Shown here in pieces: positions 1-9,100 of a stretch of DNA of 64,000 nt. The translations under genes were made by a program, and so were the position numbers. Origin of the DNA: Bifidobacterium pullorum DSM 20433 (GTDB lineage: Bacteria > Actinomycetota > Actinomycetes > Actinomycetales > Bifidobacteriaceae); contig NZ_JDUI01000001.1 in NCBI RefSeq assembly GCF_000771405.1, positions 248,001 to 312,000 of the forward strand, given 5' to 3'. The first letter of the stretch is position 1. Every line of letters begins with the position of its first letter. The notes under the pieces were generated by a model, which saw only the letters and a program-made list of their open reading frames with translations, was not told the origin of the DNA and made no database searches.

Positions 1-1
1 C

Positions 2-1003
2 AAGGCGTTCGGCCCCAACAAGGCCGCCGCGCAGATCGAGGGGTCGAAGGATTTCGCCAAGCGTCTGATGGCCCGGCACAGCATCCCCACCGCCCAGTAC
101 CGCACCTTCGACGAGCTCGAGCCGGCCGAGGACTATGTGCGCGAACACGGTGCCCCGATCGTGATCAAGGCGGACGGCCTGGCCGCCGGCAAGGGCGTGA
201 CCGTGGCGATGGACGAGGATACCGCGCTGCACGCGCTGGAGGACATCTTCGTCGACCACCGCTTCGGTTCCGCCGGCGCCAAGGTGGTCATCGAGGACTT
301 CCTGGAGGGTCAGGAGTTCTCACTGATGAGCTTCGTGCACGGCACCGATTTCTGGCCGATGCCGATCTCGCAGGACCACAAGCGCGCCTATGACAATGAC
401 GAGGGTCCGAACACCGGTGGCATGGGTGCCTACAGCCCTGTGCCGCAGATCGGGCAGGACGTGGTCGATGCCGCCATCGAGACGATCGTGCGCCCGACCG
501 TGGAGGCCATGGCCGCCGAGGGCACGCCGTTCACCGGCATCCTGTACGCCGGCCTGATCGCCACCGCCGATGGCCCGAAGGTCATCGAGTTCAACGCCCG
601 TTTCGGCGACCCGGAGACCGAGGTCGTGCTGCCGAAGCTGACCAGCGACCTGGGCGCCGGCATCGACGCGATCCTCAACGGCGGCGCTCCGGAGTTCGCC
701 TGGGATGAGGAGCACGCCACCCTGGGCGTCGTGCTCGCCGCCGACGGCTACCCGAACAACGTGATCAAGGGTGCGGCGATCCCTGAGATCCCGGTGGACG
801 AGTCCAGCCACGTGTACTACGCCGGCGTGGCCTCCACCGAGCATGGCGGCCTGATGGCCTCCTCCGGCCGCGTGCTGCTCGTCGAGACCACCGCCGACGA
901 CATCAAGGCCGCGCAGGACAAGGTGTATGCCATCATCGACAAGCTCGACACCTCCGGCATGTTCTACCGCCACGACATCGGTGCCAAGGCGCTGAACGCC
1001 TGA
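2..1003 (+). CDS. purD: Phosphoribosylamine-glycine ligase, C-terminal part (cut by window start)
   Basis: Joins phosphoribosylamine and glycine using ATP (GAR synthetase), the second step of de novo purine synthesis, in the cytoplasm. The frame is open from base 2, so the true start lies upstream of the window. The visible 333 residues hold the ATP-grasp fold: IKADGLAAGKGV (nucleotide-binding loop), NTGGMGAYSP and the metal-binding RFGDPETEV. The C-terminal end is intact. A strong hairpin follows 25 nt after the stop. purE and purK lie 7 kb downstream on the other strand, so purine genes cluster loosely here. The identification is very secure; only the 5' end is unknown. Confidence 0.97.
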   Translation, partial: KAFGPNKAAAQIEGSKDFAKRLMARHSIPTAQYRTFDELEPAEDYVREHGAPIVIKADGLAAGKGVTVAMDEDTALHALEDIFVDHRFGSAGAKVVIEDFLEGQEFSLMSFVHGTDFWPMPISQDHKRAYDNDEGPNTGGMGAYSPVPQIGQDVVDAAIETIVRPTVEAMAAEGTPFTGILYAGLIATADGPKVIEFNARFGDPETEVVLPKLTSDLGAGIDAILNGGAPEFAWDEEHATLGVVLAADGYPNNVIKGAAIPEIPVDESSHVYYAGVASTEHGGLMASSGRVLLVETTADDIKAAQDKVYAIIDKLDTSGMFYRHDIGAKALNA

Positions 1004-1027
1004 GCCGCGGTACCGTCCTAACGCCAC

Positions 1028-1073
1028 GGACCCCTGGCGGGCATCCCGAGACCGGGTTGCCCGCCAGGGGTCC
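1028..1073 (+). terminator. Strong hairpin terminator after purD
   Basis: Perfect 16-bp inverted repeat (1028-1043 with 1058-1073) with a 14-nt loop, between the purD stop and the convergent aldehyde dehydrogenase stop. It lacks a clear T-run, like most hairpins in this window, and could serve both converging genes. Confidence 0.8.
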
Positions 1074-1100
1074 GACCGTATGGCGGCTGCCGTAGCCTCG

Positions 1101-2501
1101 CTACACCAGTTTGCCGATGATCGCGATCAGCTTCTGACGCAGATCGTTGAACGGCGGGTAGATGAACTGGAGTGTGTCGGGGAACAGTGGCTTGGAGATC
1201 ACGGTCTTCTTGTGGCTGAAGATGCGGAAGCCCTCCTTGCCGTGGTAGGCGCCCATGCCCGATTCGCCGGTGCCGCCGAACGGCAGGCGGCTGGAGATCA
1301 GGTGTCCCAACGGCAGCGAGTAGCCGATCGCGCCGGCGTTCACGTCGCGCTCGAACACGCCACGCGTCTTCAGATTGCGCGAGAACACGTAGGCGGCCAA
1401 CGGCCTGCTGCGGGCGTTGATGAACTCGATGGCCTCCCGGGCGTCCTGTACCACGATCACCGGCAGGATCGGGCCGAAGATCTCCTCGCCCATCACCGGA
1501 GCGTCCGGCGAGGTGCCGAACAGCACGGTCGGCGCGATATACCGGTCGGCGCGGTCGGTCTGGCCGCCGCAGACGATTTGTCCGGCGGGGTCATGCGCGT
1601 CGCCGCTCTGCGGCAGCAGACGCGACAGCCGGTCGAAGTGTCGCTCGTTGATGATGCGCGCGAAGCTGTGCGAGGCCTGCGGATCCTCGCCGTAGAACTC
1701 GGTGACGGCCAGTGCGATCCGCTCCGCCAGGACCTGCGCCACATCCGGTGTGGCCAGCACGTAATCCGGCGCCACGCAGGTCTGGCCCGCGTTGGTGAAC
1801 TTGCCCCAGGTGATGCGCCGCGCCGCGGTGGCGAGGTTCACGGTGCCGTCCACGAAACACGGCGATTTGCCGCCCAGTTCAAGGGTGACTGGCGTAAGGT
1901 GCTCGGACGCGGCCTTCATGACGATGCGCCCGACGCGCCCGCCGCCCGTATAGAAAATATGGTCGAACGGCTCGGCCAACAGGTCGGTGGTCTCGTCCGG
2001 CCCGCCTTCGACGACGGCGATGGCACTGGTGTCCATGTACCGTTCGATCAGTTCGGCGGTCAGATGCGAGATATGGGGAGACAATTCGGACGGTTTGAGA
2101 CACACCGCATTCCCCGCGGCGATGGCGTCGACCATCGGTTCGAGCGACAGCAGCACCGGGTAGTTCCATGGCGAGATGATCAGCACCACGCCCTTGGGCT
2201 CGTTGATGGTCCATCCGACCGCGGGCTGCAGCAGCCAATGCATCGGCTTGGGGTGGCGTGCCGACCACCAGCGCATCCTCCTGCGGACAAAATTCGCCTC
2301 GCTCAGCACCAGGTCGATCTCCATCAGCAGCGTCTCCGAGGCGGGCTTGCCCAGATCCGCGGCGACGGCGTCGATGATGGCCTGCTTGTTCTCCATGATC
2401 ATCCGGCGCAGCGCATGCAGCTGCTCGCGCCGCCACGTCATGGGCTTGGTCATGCCGGCCGTGTAGGCGTCACGCAGCCGGTTGAAGACTTCATGGGTCA
2501 T
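1101..2501 (-). CDS. Class 3 type NAD(P)-dependent aldehyde dehydrogenase
   Basis: Oxidises aldehydes to carboxylic acids. The 466 residues match the length of compact class 3 ALDHs. Visible: PWNYP near residue 111 (cofactor-binding loop), FYTGGGRVG near 183, the general base Glu208 in TLELGGKSP and the nucleophile Cys242 in FTNAGQTC. The hydrophobic C-terminal tail (IAIIGKLV) recalls membrane-attached fatty aldehyde dehydrogenases, but that is inference. The start at 2501 has the ribosome site AAGGAGG 10 nt upstream. It lies 25 nt behind the SDR gene on the same strand and is probably cotranscribed, so an alcohol-to-aldehyde-to-acid relay is plausible. Substrate unknown. Confidence 0.9.
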   Translation of the reverse strand: MTHEVFNRLRDAYTAGMTKPMTWRREQLHALRRMIMENKQAIIDAVAADLGKPASETLLMEIDLVLSEANFVRRRMRWWSARHPKPMHWLLQPAVGWTINEPKGVVLIISPWNYPVLLSLEPMVDAIAAGNAVCLKPSELSPHISHLTAELIERYMDTSAIAVVEGGPDETTDLLAEPFDHIFYTGGGRVGRIVMKAASEHLTPVTLELGGKSPCFVDGTVNLATAARRITWGKFTNAGQTCVAPDYVLATPDVAQVLAERIALAVTEFYGEDPQASHSFARIINERHFDRLSRLLPQSGDAHDPAGQIVCGGQTDRADRYIAPTVLFGTSPDAPVMGEEIFGPILPVIVVQDAREAIEFINARSRPLAAYVFSRNLKTRGVFERDVNAGAIGYSLPLGHLISSRLPFGGTGESGMGAYHGKEGFRIFSHKKTVISKPLFPDTLQFIYPPFNDLRQKLIAIIGKLV

Positions 2502-2526
2502 CGGTGTCGTCCTCCTTGCCGGCCCG

Positions 2527-3363
2527 TCACTTGCGTCCGGTGAAATGGTCCATGCCTTCGTTCAGGCCGAAGATGCCGTAGATCGGGTCGGCGATCTTCG
2601 GCGGCAGGGCGGCCACGAATCCGGCCACGGCGGCGAACGGCGGCATGATCAGGCGTTCGCGTCCCTTGGCCACGGCCTCCACGATCCTGTCGGCCACGGC
2701 CTGCTCCTTGAGGATCGGCAGCAGCAGCGGGAACTTGGTGGTCACGCCCTCGAACATGCCGGTATCGATGTAGTACGGGCAGACGGTGAGCGTGCGGATA
2801 TGCGATCCGGCCTTCTTCAGCTCGCTGCGCAGCGAGTTCGTGAAGCCCACGGCCGCGAACTTGCTGGCCGCATAGTCGGTCTGCCGAGCCACGGCCACAA
2901 TGCCGGCGGCGGAGGCCACGGTGACGATGGCCGCGCGCTGCTGCTTCTTCAACGCCGGCATGAACGCCTTGGTGGTCCAGAACAGGCTCAGCACGTTCAC
3001 GGCGAAGGTGCGGCGGATCTGCGCTTCGGTCAGGTCCTCGAACGGCGCGCCGGAGACGACGCCCGCGTTGTTGATCAGCACGTTGACGCGGCCCAACGCC
3101 TCGATGGTTTCGGCGGCGGCCTGCTGCACGGCGGCGTTGTCGGTCACGTCCACGGTGAACGCGATGGCCTTGGGGTCGGCCGGGTCGGCGCCCACCTGGG
3201 CGTTGGCCATGTCGGCGGTGGTCTGCGCCGCCTCACCGTTGATGTCCCAGATGGCCACGCGGCCGCCCTCCTCGACGATGCGCAATGCCATCAGACGCCC
3301 GATGCCCGAGCCCGCGCCGGTGATCACCACGCACGCGCCCGCGTAATACTGGTTGGCTTTCAT
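2527..3363 (-). CDS. Short-chain dehydrogenase/reductase (classical SDR)
   Basis: NAD(P)-dependent oxidoreductase of 278 residues. Visible: TGAGSGIG (15-22, Rossmann nucleotide loop), NNAG (98-101), a Ser at about 151, and the catalytic YAASK (Tyr164, Lys168). A hydrophobic C-terminal region (about 235-265) resembles membrane-associated SDRs acting on lipid-like substrates. The start at 3363 has AAAGGAGGAG just upstream. It is the first gene of a two-gene unit with the aldehyde dehydrogenase. Family assignment is firm; the substrate cannot be read from the sequence. Confidence 0.9.
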   Translation of the reverse strand: MKANQYYAGACVVITGAGSGIGRLMALRIVEEGGRVAIWDINGEAAQTTADMANAQVGADPADPKAIAFTVDVTDNAAVQQAAAETIEALGRVNVLINNAGVVSGAPFEDLTEAQIRRTFAVNVLSLFWTTKAFMPALKKQQRAAIVTVASAAGIVAVARQTDYAASKFAAVGFTNSLRSELKKAGSHIRTLTVCPYYIDTGMFEGVTTKFPLLLPILKEQAVADRIVEAVAKGRERLIMPPFAAVAGFVAALPPKIADPIYGIFGLNEGMDHFTGRK

Positions 3364-3401
3364 GACCGCTCCTCCTTTGCAACACTGCCGGAACTATGCA
3401 A

Positions 3402-3430
3402 GATGCCGACCGGAACAGCCGGTCGGCATC
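3402..3430 (-). terminator. Hairpin between the LtaS-like gene and the SDR gene
   Basis: Perfect 12-bp stem (3402-3413 with 3419-3430) with a 5-nt loop, 44 nt past the stop of the LtaS-like gene. Probably its terminator, insulating the SDR promoter. Confidence 0.7.
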
Positions 3431-3473
3431 ATCCTTAGTATGTATCGTAACTCGTCACGACCCGGTACAGCGC

Positions 3474-5552
3474 CTAACGTTCGGGCGCGTCCATGAATCC
3501 GAGGTCCTTGAGGTAGCCGTCACCGGCGGTGATGTCGTACTGGATGAGCTTGTAGTCCTCCAGCAGCTGCCGGGTTTCGGCGTCCATCTCATCCTCGACC
3601 ATCGGGTTGCCGTCGGCGTCCAGATAGATCGGCTGACCTTCGGGGATGCGGTCCCATCCCTGGATGTTGTTGACCACGGGCGGTTCCATGGCGCTGACGT
3701 GTTCGTGCATCTGCGTCAGGAACGCCAGGAACGGCGAGACCTTGGCATCCATATGCTCCGCGGCCTGCGCGATGAAATAGTTCGGCGAGGTGTACTCGCT
3801 GTTCTCGTTCTTCATGCCCTGGGTGCCCGAGGCCTTGTTGGACCAGATGAAGTAGTCGGTCAAATGCAGCGCCAGCGAGTTGTTCTGGTCATCCCCCGCG
3901 GTCGAATAGATGCCGGGCAGATGGTCGCCGTAGAACACCACGGTGATCGGCTTGTCGATGGCGTCAAGCTCGTCCAGGAATTCGGCCGTGGCCTTGTCGG
4001 AGAGCGACACGCCCTTGGCGTACGTTTCGATCTCCTCGGTCTCGTCCTCGGACAGCGGTTCGGAACCCTTCGTGTTGGTGACTTCGAACTCGTTGTCGGA
4101 GTACCAGTCGTTGTACGGCATGTGGTTCTGCATCGTGACGACGGAGATGAACTGGTTCGCATCGGTCGATCCGACCTCATCCAGCACGCTCCGGTACGTC
4201 GCCTCGTCGCACACGTACGGCGACTTGTCGATCGTGTCCTGGTGGGCGATGACGTCCGGCTCCTCGAGCGTGTAGAAGTGGGAGAATCCGAACTTCTTGT
4301 AGTTGGTGGAGCGGGAGTACATCGAGGGCTCGTACGGGTGGAATCCCAGCGAGTTCTCCGCGTCGCCCCACATCTGGTTGACGCTCGGGGTCCACTGCTG
4401 GGTGGGCACCAGCTGCTGGTACGGGCTGGTCAACGACGAGTTGAAGTTGGCGATGCTCATGCCGGTCAGGCTCATATACTCCAGATTGGCGGTGCCGCCG
4501 CCGTAGCCGGAGGAGAGCATCAGGCCACCGGTCGTCTGCTTTCGAATCGCATCGACCTCGGGGATCGCCTCCTTGTTCAGCTCGATGCCCGGCACGCGGG
4601 AGGGGTCGGAGAACGATTCGTTCAGCACGAAGATCACCGTGCTCTCGTTCAGGTATTCGGCACGCTCCCCGTTGATCTCATCCGCGGCGTCGGAATACCG
4701 GGCGGCGAGCTCGCGCATCGTCTCCTCGTCGTATCCCTCCGGCCTGTCCATGACCTTCGGGTTGAGCTGGCGCACGAAGGCCACGACGGGGCCGTTGCGC
4801 TGGGCGTCATACACGGAATCCCACATCGACGGCTTGTCTCCCAGCACCGAGGAAAGCGTGTTCGCCCATGAACCGACCGTGCCCACATGCACCGCATACA
4901 GGCCGAAGAACAGCGCCGGGCACAGGACCAGCAGCAGACGCACGACCGCGTTCAGGCCCGGATTGGCGCCACGGATCATCCTGCCATGGCGGGCGTCGAT
5001 ATGGTTGAGCCAGACGCACAGCGCCACGAGGACGGCGAACACCGCCGCGGCCCCCAGCACCATCCACTGCCATCCGGCCGGCACGAAGCTCATGAGGTTG
5101 CCGGTGTTCGACCCGAGGAATCCCAGGTCCGACGGCAGAATCGCCTCGTAGCGGATCTGCACCTTGAAGTGTTCGATCACCGAGATGACGATCGCCACGG
5201 CCAGCAGCACCGGAGTGGCGATCCAGAACCGATTGGTGATCATGAGCAGGACCACGTAGATCATGCCGACCAGGATCATGTTGAGTATCAGCACGAAGTT
5301 GGCGCTGGTGAACATCTTCGCGATGAGATCGCCCAGTCCGACCAGCGGGCTCGACAGTTCCACACGCGTGCTGGACATCGTCACGCCCCACTGCAGGATG
5401 GCCACCGCGGCGAAGTCGAACACGAGGAACAGCACCGCGTACAGCCAATTGGGGAATGGCTTGCGCCGACGCTTGGCCTGCGGGTCGGCGCGTTTGATGT
5501 CCAGTTCTTCGATGTCGGTCATGCCCGTAGCCTCACTCATTTCCTGCACCAT
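3474..5552 (-). CDS. LtaS-like phosphoglycerol transferase (sulfatase family membrane protein)
   Basis: Likely adds glycerol-phosphate to a cell-envelope polymer (lipoteichoic acid or a polar glycolipid), with the catalytic domain outside the membrane. About five N-terminal membrane segments (residues about 36-56, 84-106, 110-126, 162-182, 203-222) precede an alkaline-phosphatase/sulfatase domain. Family catalytic positions are present: Glu312 in VLNESFSD, the Thr354 nucleophile in GYGGGTANLEY, and the Asp-His pair in FYGDHLP. The frame is open to 5654, but I chose 5552 (MVQEMSEATG) because AAGGAAGGAG lies 13 nt before it; internal starts 4 or 10 codons later are possible. Length 692 residues. 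The polymer made is inferred. Confidence 0.85.
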   Translation of the reverse strand: MVQEMSEATGMTDIEELDIKRADPQAKRRRKPFPNWLYAVLFLVFDFAAVAILQWGVTMSSTRVELSSPLVGLGDLIAKMFTSANFVLILNMILVGMIYVVLLMITNRFWIATPVLLAVAIVISVIEHFKVQIRYEAILPSDLGFLGSNTGNLMSFVPAGWQWMVLGAAAVFAVLVALCVWLNHIDARHGRMIRGANPGLNAVVRLLLVLCPALFFGLYAVHVGTVGSWANTLSSVLGDKPSMWDSVYDAQRNGPVVAFVRQLNPKVMDRPEGYDEETMRELAARYSDAADEINGERAEYLNESTVIFVLNESFSDPSRVPGIELNKEAIPEVDAIRKQTTGGLMLSSGYGGGTANLEYMSLTGMSIANFNSSLTSPYQQLVPTQQWTPSVNQMWGDAENSLGFHPYEPSMYSRSTNYKKFGFSHFYTLEEPDVIAHQDTIDKSPYVCDEATYRSVLDEVGSTDANQFISVVTMQNHMPYNDWYSDNEFEVTNTKGSEPLSEDETEEIETYAKGVSLSDKATAEFLDELDAIDKPITVVFYGDHLPGIYSTAGDDQNNSLALHLTDYFIWSNKASGTQGMKNENSEYTSPNYFIAQAAEHMDAKVSPFLAFLTQMHEHVSAMEPPVVNNIQGWDRIPEGQPIYLDADGNPMVEDEMDAETRQLLEDYKLIQYDITAGDGYLKDLGFMDAPER

Positions 5553-5735
5553 GGGTCCGTGTCCGCTCCTTCCTTGACGCATACAGCCACCATTGTTGGC
5601 CAAGGTATGCGTGGCTTCCAAGCGAACGGACGGTTTCTTTACGATTGTTTCCAAAGCATACGATAGTAGTCGCCACCGCGGTCATCGGCCTGGGTTCACC
5701 CTGAAGATTCCCTGATTCTTCCCCGACCGTACGGG

Positions 5736-5761
5736 GGGCGGCCAGCTCGTCGCGGCCGCCC
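5736..5761 (-). terminator. GC-rich hairpin after znuA-like gene
   Basis: GGGCGGCC (5736-5743) pairs with GGCCGCCC (5754-5761), 18 nt beyond the stop of the zinc-binding lipoprotein gene. Confidence 0.6.
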
Positions 5762-5778
5762 GAGCCACGTCATCGCGC

Positions 5779-6687
5779 TCAGCCCAGCAGGTCCCGGATC
5801 TCTCCGAGCAACGTCTCCATCCATGCGATCACGTCGTCGCAGCCTTCGGGCATCTGCTCCCCCACCTGCATCACGGGCACGTTCGCGGCGTGCGCCGCAT
5901 CCGTCAAGCGTCCGCCTGCGGCATCGCCATGCTGGCTGTTGGCCACGAGCAGTCGGGCCTCCCCCGCCTCCAGCAGATCGATGAACCGCCTGAGGTCGGC
6001 CGGACCGGGTTCGCCCTCATTCGATACCGCCTGCAGATATCCCTGCGGGGTGACGTCCTCCATGCCCAGATCCTCGAACAGGTAGGCGGCTACCGACTCG
6101 GTGGCCGCGTACGGCATGGATGCCGCATATTCGCGGATGTCGGCGATGCCGTCGTCCAGACGCCGTTCGCGCTCCTCCCATTGGGCGTTCAACCGCGCGT
6201 AGTCGTCCGCGTGGTCGGGGTCGGCGGCGGCGTAGGCGGCGGTGATCGCGTCGGCGACGGCCGTCCTGACCCGCGAGGAGAACCACAGGTGCGGATTGTC
6301 GCCTTCCGCGACCCCTGCCAGCGCGCCGGCGTCGACGACCTCGACGTCCGCGGTCTCGGCCGCGGTGCAGGCCCATGCGTCGTATCCCGCGCCGTTGACG
6401 ACGGCGATGTCAGCCGCGGAGATGCCGGCGATGTCGGCGGTGGTCGGTTCGTAATCGTGGGGGTCGGCGGCGGCGTTGGCAATCGCCGACGTCACCGTGA
6501 CATGGTCGCCGCCAAGCGCCTGGGCCATCGTGCCCCATTGGCTGATTGAAGCGACGACGTCCAGCTTCCCGTCATCGGCCGCCGGTGCGGCCGGCGTGCA
6601 GGCGGCAAGCGATGCGACGGACATCGCGGCGGTCAGTAGCACGCCCAGGTAACGTACGCGAACGCAGGGATGGGACATTGAGGTCAT
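5779..6687 (-). CDS. Zinc (or manganese) ABC transporter substrate-binding lipoprotein, ZnuA/TroA family
   Basis: Captures Zn2+ (perhaps Mn2+) outside the membrane and hands it to an ABC permease. Signal peptide with lipobox ending LAAC near residue 30. Metal-site motifs: DPHDYEPT, NPHLWFS, and a later Asn-Ser-Gln-His-Gly-Asp stretch supplying another His; a C-terminal region follows with Asp residues typical of the fold. 302 residues from the start at 6687, chosen because GGAAAGGAACC precedes it; the frame extends 24 codons further with no good ribosome site. No cognate ATPase or permease gene is adjacent. A Fur/Zur-type palindrome lies 43 nt upstream and the zur-like gene precedes it, so zinc-repressed expression is likely. 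Confidence 0.88.
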   Translation of the reverse strand: MTSMSHPCVRVRYLGVLLTAAMSVASLAACTPAAPAADDGKLDVVASISQWGTMAQALGGDHVTVTSAIANAAADPHDYEPTTADIAGISAADIAVVNGAGYDAWACTAAETADVEVVDAGALAGVAEGDNPHLWFSSRVRTAVADAITAAYAAADPDHADDYARLNAQWEERERRLDDGIADIREYAASMPYAATESVAAYLFEDLGMEDVTPQGYLQAVSNEGEPGPADLRRFIDLLEAGEARLLVANSQHGDAAGGRLTDAAHAANVPVMQVGEQMPEGCDDVIAWMETLLGEIRDLLG

Positions 6688-6730
6688 GATGGTTCCTTTC
6701 CGGTCTCGGTCCCCACACTCTACCATATAT

Positions 6731-6745
6731 TGATAATCATTTTCA
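6731..6745 (-). promoter_or_regulatory. Zur/Fur-type operator
   Basis: TGATAATCATTTTCA is a near-perfect palindrome of the Fur-superfamily type, in an AT-rich patch between zur and the znuA-like gene and about 45 nt before the latter's start. Actinobacterial Zur boxes have the TGAnAATnATTnTCA form. Confidence 0.75.
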
Positions 6746-6843
6746 ATAATAGTGCGCACGACGCCGCAGGAGCCGTCGCGTGATGCACGATTCCCACCTA
6801 TGAACGGTGGATTCCCGACGAAACGGTCACCCCGTAGGGGATG

Positions 6844-7221
6844 TCACCGGCAGTCGGGGCATAGGCCGAACACCTCAAGCGTGTGCGATTCGACCGTGAA
6901 CCCGTGGGCGCTGGCGATGCCGCGCAACCACGATTCGCTGGGCGGCTCGATCTCCACGGTCCTGCCGCATTTAACGCACACCAGATGATGATGGTGCCCG
7001 TCGTCCCCGCACAACCGGAACAGCTGCTGGCCGTCCAGCCTGATCGTATCGGCGAGCCCGGCGTCGGCGAGCGCGTTGAGCTGCCGGTACACCGTGGCCA
7101 GGCCGATGTGCATGCCACGCTCCTCCAGCCAGCGGTGAAGGTCCTGCGCGGAGATGAATTCATCATTCTCGCGCAGGGCCTCGCGGATGGCGTCCTTCTG
7201 CCGGGTTTGCCGCTGCGCCAT
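6844..7221 (-). CDS. zur: Fur-family metal-responsive repressor, probably Zur
   Basis: 125-residue Fur-superfamily regulator: N-terminal winged helix (residues about 1-75, with GLATVYRQLNAL as recognition helix), then the metal-sensing domain with HHHHLVCVKCG and a C-terminal CPDC, giving the two CxxC structural zinc pairs. The gene starts 6 nt after the purK stop, so it is translationally close to purE-purK. It is followed by a znuA-like gene whose control region carries a matching operator. That neighbour is the reason to prefer Zur over Fur or PerR; the metal is inferred. Confidence 0.85.
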   Translation of the reverse strand: MAQRQTRQKDAIREALRENDEFISAQDLHRWLEERGMHIGLATVYRQLNALADAGLADTIRLDGQQLFRLCGDDGHHHHLVCVKCGRTVEIEPPSESWLRGIASAHGFTVESHTLEVFGLCPDCR

Positions 7222-7227
7222 GACCGT

Positions 7228-8397
7228 CTACCTCAGATCGTCCCAGCAGCCGGTGGATTCCAAAGCCTCCACGGTGGCCGCCGTGTCATCGGTCAGCACG
7301 GTGATGTGCCCCATCTTGCGGTCGTGCTTGACCTGCGCCTTGCCGTAGTCATGCATGTTCCACTCGGGATGCTCGCCGATCAGGGCACGGGTCGGCGCCA
7401 CATGCTGCCCGAGCACGTTGACCATGACGGCGGGGCTGAGCAGCCTGGGCTGCGCCAGGGGCCATCCGGCGATACCGCGGATGTGCGCGTCGAACTGGTC
7501 GATCGAGCAGGCCTCGATGGTGTAATGGCCGGAGTTGTGCGGACGCGGCGCCAGTTCGTTGACCAGCACACGCCCATCGGCCATGACGAACAGTTCGATG
7601 GCCAGCGTGCCGGCCAGCTTGAAGCCTTCGGCGAGCGTGAGGGCCAATTCGTGCGCCCTGTCGGCGACCTCGGCGGGCACTTCAGCCGGCGCGATGGTCA
7701 TATGCAGGATGTTGTTGCGGTGTACGTTGCGCACGATCGGGAAGGTGACATACCGTTCACCGTCACCGGAGACGAGGATCGAGGCCTCGAACGCGAAATC
7801 GACGAAGCCTTCGAGAATCGCCTGGGGGAAGCCGTCGTCCGGCCAGACCTTATCCAAGTCACCGTCGGAGCGCAGCACGATCTGCCCGTGGCCGTCGTAG
7901 CCGCCCTCGCAGGTCTTGAGGACCGCCGGATAGCCGAGTTCGGCGAGCGCCGCGTCCAGATCGGCACGGGAGTTCACCGCGCGCCAGGGGGCGGTCTCGA
8001 TGCCGTGCCGGTTGATGAAGCTCTTCTCGGCGATGCGGTTCTGGGTCACACGCAGCAGATCGGTGCCTTGGGGTACGGCGCATTGGCCTTCGCCGCTGCC
8101 GCGCACCTCGTCGAGCGCATCGGCGTCCACGTTCTCGAATTCATAGGTGAGCACATCGCTTTTCGCGGCGAGTTCCCGGATGGCGGCCTTGTCGTCGTAC
8201 GCGGCGACGATCTGGAAGTCGCCGACCTGCGCGGTCGGGCAGTCCGGGGTCGGGTCGAGCACGCCGACGCGGAAGCCCATGTATTTGGCGGACAGGGCCA
8301 TCATGCGGCCGAGCTGGCCGCCGCCGACGATGCCGATCGTGGCGCCGGGCATCAGGCGCGCGACCGCGCCGCGGGTCTCATCAGACAAGCTGGGCAT
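7228..8397 (-). CDS. purK: 5-(carboxyamino)imidazole ribonucleotide synthetase
   Basis: Carboxylates AIR with bicarbonate and ATP to N5-CAIR in purine synthesis. ATP-grasp protein of 389 residues. Visible: [10 protein letters not shown] (N-terminal pre-ATP-grasp loop), [13 protein letters not shown] (nucleotide loop), [17 protein letters not shown] (metal and substrate loop near the C-terminus). Start placed at 8397 (MPSLSDE), with AAGGTGG 11 nt upstream; the frame runs to 8430. It overlaps the purE stop by 17 nt, so the two are translationally coupled and give the enzyme pair that converts AIR to CAIR. Confidence 0.95.
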   Translation of the reverse strand: MPSLSDETRGAVARLMPGATIGIVGGGQLGRMMALSAKYMGFRVGVLDPTPDCPTAQVGDFQIVAAYDDKAAIRELAAKSDVLTYEFENVDADALDEVRGSGEGQCAVPQGTDLLRVTQNRIAEKSFINRHGIETAPWRAVNSRADLDAALAELGYPAVLKTCEGGYDGHGQIVLRSDGDLDKVWPDDGFPQAILEGFVDFAFEASILVSGDGERYVTFPIVRNVHRNNILHMTIAPAEVPAEVADRAHELALTLAEGFKLAGTLAIELFVMADGRVLVNELAPRPHNSGHYTIEACSIDQFDAHIRGIAGWPLAQPRLLSPAVMVNVLGQHVAPTRALIGEHPEWNMHDYGKAQVKHDRKMGHITVLTDDTAATVEALESTGCWDDLR

Positions 8398-8878
8398 TGG
8401 ATTCGGCCACCTTCTGCTTGAGTCCGTCACGGTATGCCTGCAGTTTGTCGGCCAAAGCCTGATCGGTGGTCGACAGGATGCTCACGGCGAGCAGGCCGGC
8501 GTTGGTGGCGCCGGACTTGCCGATGGCCGTGGTGGCCACCGGGATGCCTCCGGGCATCTGGACGATGGACAGCAGGGAGTCCCATCCGGACAGGGCGTGG
8601 GACTGGACCGGCACGCCGATGACGGGCAGCGTGGTCTGGGCGGCGACCATGCCGGGCAGGTGGGCCGCGCCGCCGGCGCCGGCGATGATGACCTTCAGAC
8701 CGTTGGCACGGGCCTCGTGCGCGAACTCGCCCATGAGTTCGGGCGTACGGTGCGCGGAGATCACCTGCTTCATGTACGGCACGCCGAACTGGTCGAGCAT
8801 GTCGCACGCGTGCCTCATGGTCTCCCAGTCGCTCGATGAACCCATGATGACCGCGACCTGCGGCGTCACGTCTGCCAT
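8381..8878 (-). CDS. purE: N5-carboxyaminoimidazole ribonucleotide mutase
   Basis: Class I PurE: converts N5-CAIR from PurK to CAIR. 165 residues. Visible: [11 protein letters not shown] (phosphate loop), ISAHRTPE with the catalytic His, and [12 protein letters not shown]. First gene of the purE-purK-zur-znuA run on the minus strand; purK overlaps its end. The start at 8878 has GGGAGG just upstream. Confidence 0.96.
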   Translation of the reverse strand: MADVTPQVAVIMGSSSDWETMRHACDMLDQFGVPYMKQVISAHRTPELMGEFAHEARANGLKVIIAGAGGAAHLPGMVAAQTTLPVIGVPVQSHALSGWDSLLSIVQMPGGIPVATTAIGKSGATNAGLLAVSILSTTDQALADKLQAYRDGLKQKVAESNAQLV

Positions 8879-8964
8879 ATCAACCTCCCGAAATCAGTGG
8901 CAAAGAATACGACCCACTCTAGCGGCGGGCGGGGTCAAGTCCGTCTTCCCGACCGCCAGACCCC

Positions 8965-9094
8965 GACACGCCCGGCTTCCACGGACTCCGATCTATCGTG
9001 ACCGTGACACAAGTTCCAAAACGGCGGAATAATGCCGTTCGGAGATTCCTCGCACGGTCACAAAGTGTCAGAGTCCGTGGAAGCCGGGTGTGTC
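8965..9094. repeat. Nested palindromic intergenic element (repeat family 1)
   Basis: About 130 bp between purE and the next gene that fold into one long hairpin: outer arms of 24 nt (8965-8988 with 9071-9094, one G-T wobble), inner arms GTGACCGTG (8998-9006) with CACGGTCAC (9053-9061), and a tip ACGGC/GCCGT (9021-9025 with 9034-9038). The core GGACTCYGATNNATCG recurs near 25947, 27092 and, inverted, 52490. Confidence 0.85.
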
Positions 9095-9100
9095 AACCGG

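Noticed and set aside
8880..9100. Small ORFs with the phrase DRDT/SKTAE in intergenic regions near 9.0, 25.9 and 52.4 kb
   Set aside because: The shared peptide text comes from the DNA repeat family 1 read in one frame; no ribosome sites, and the repeats are palindromic.
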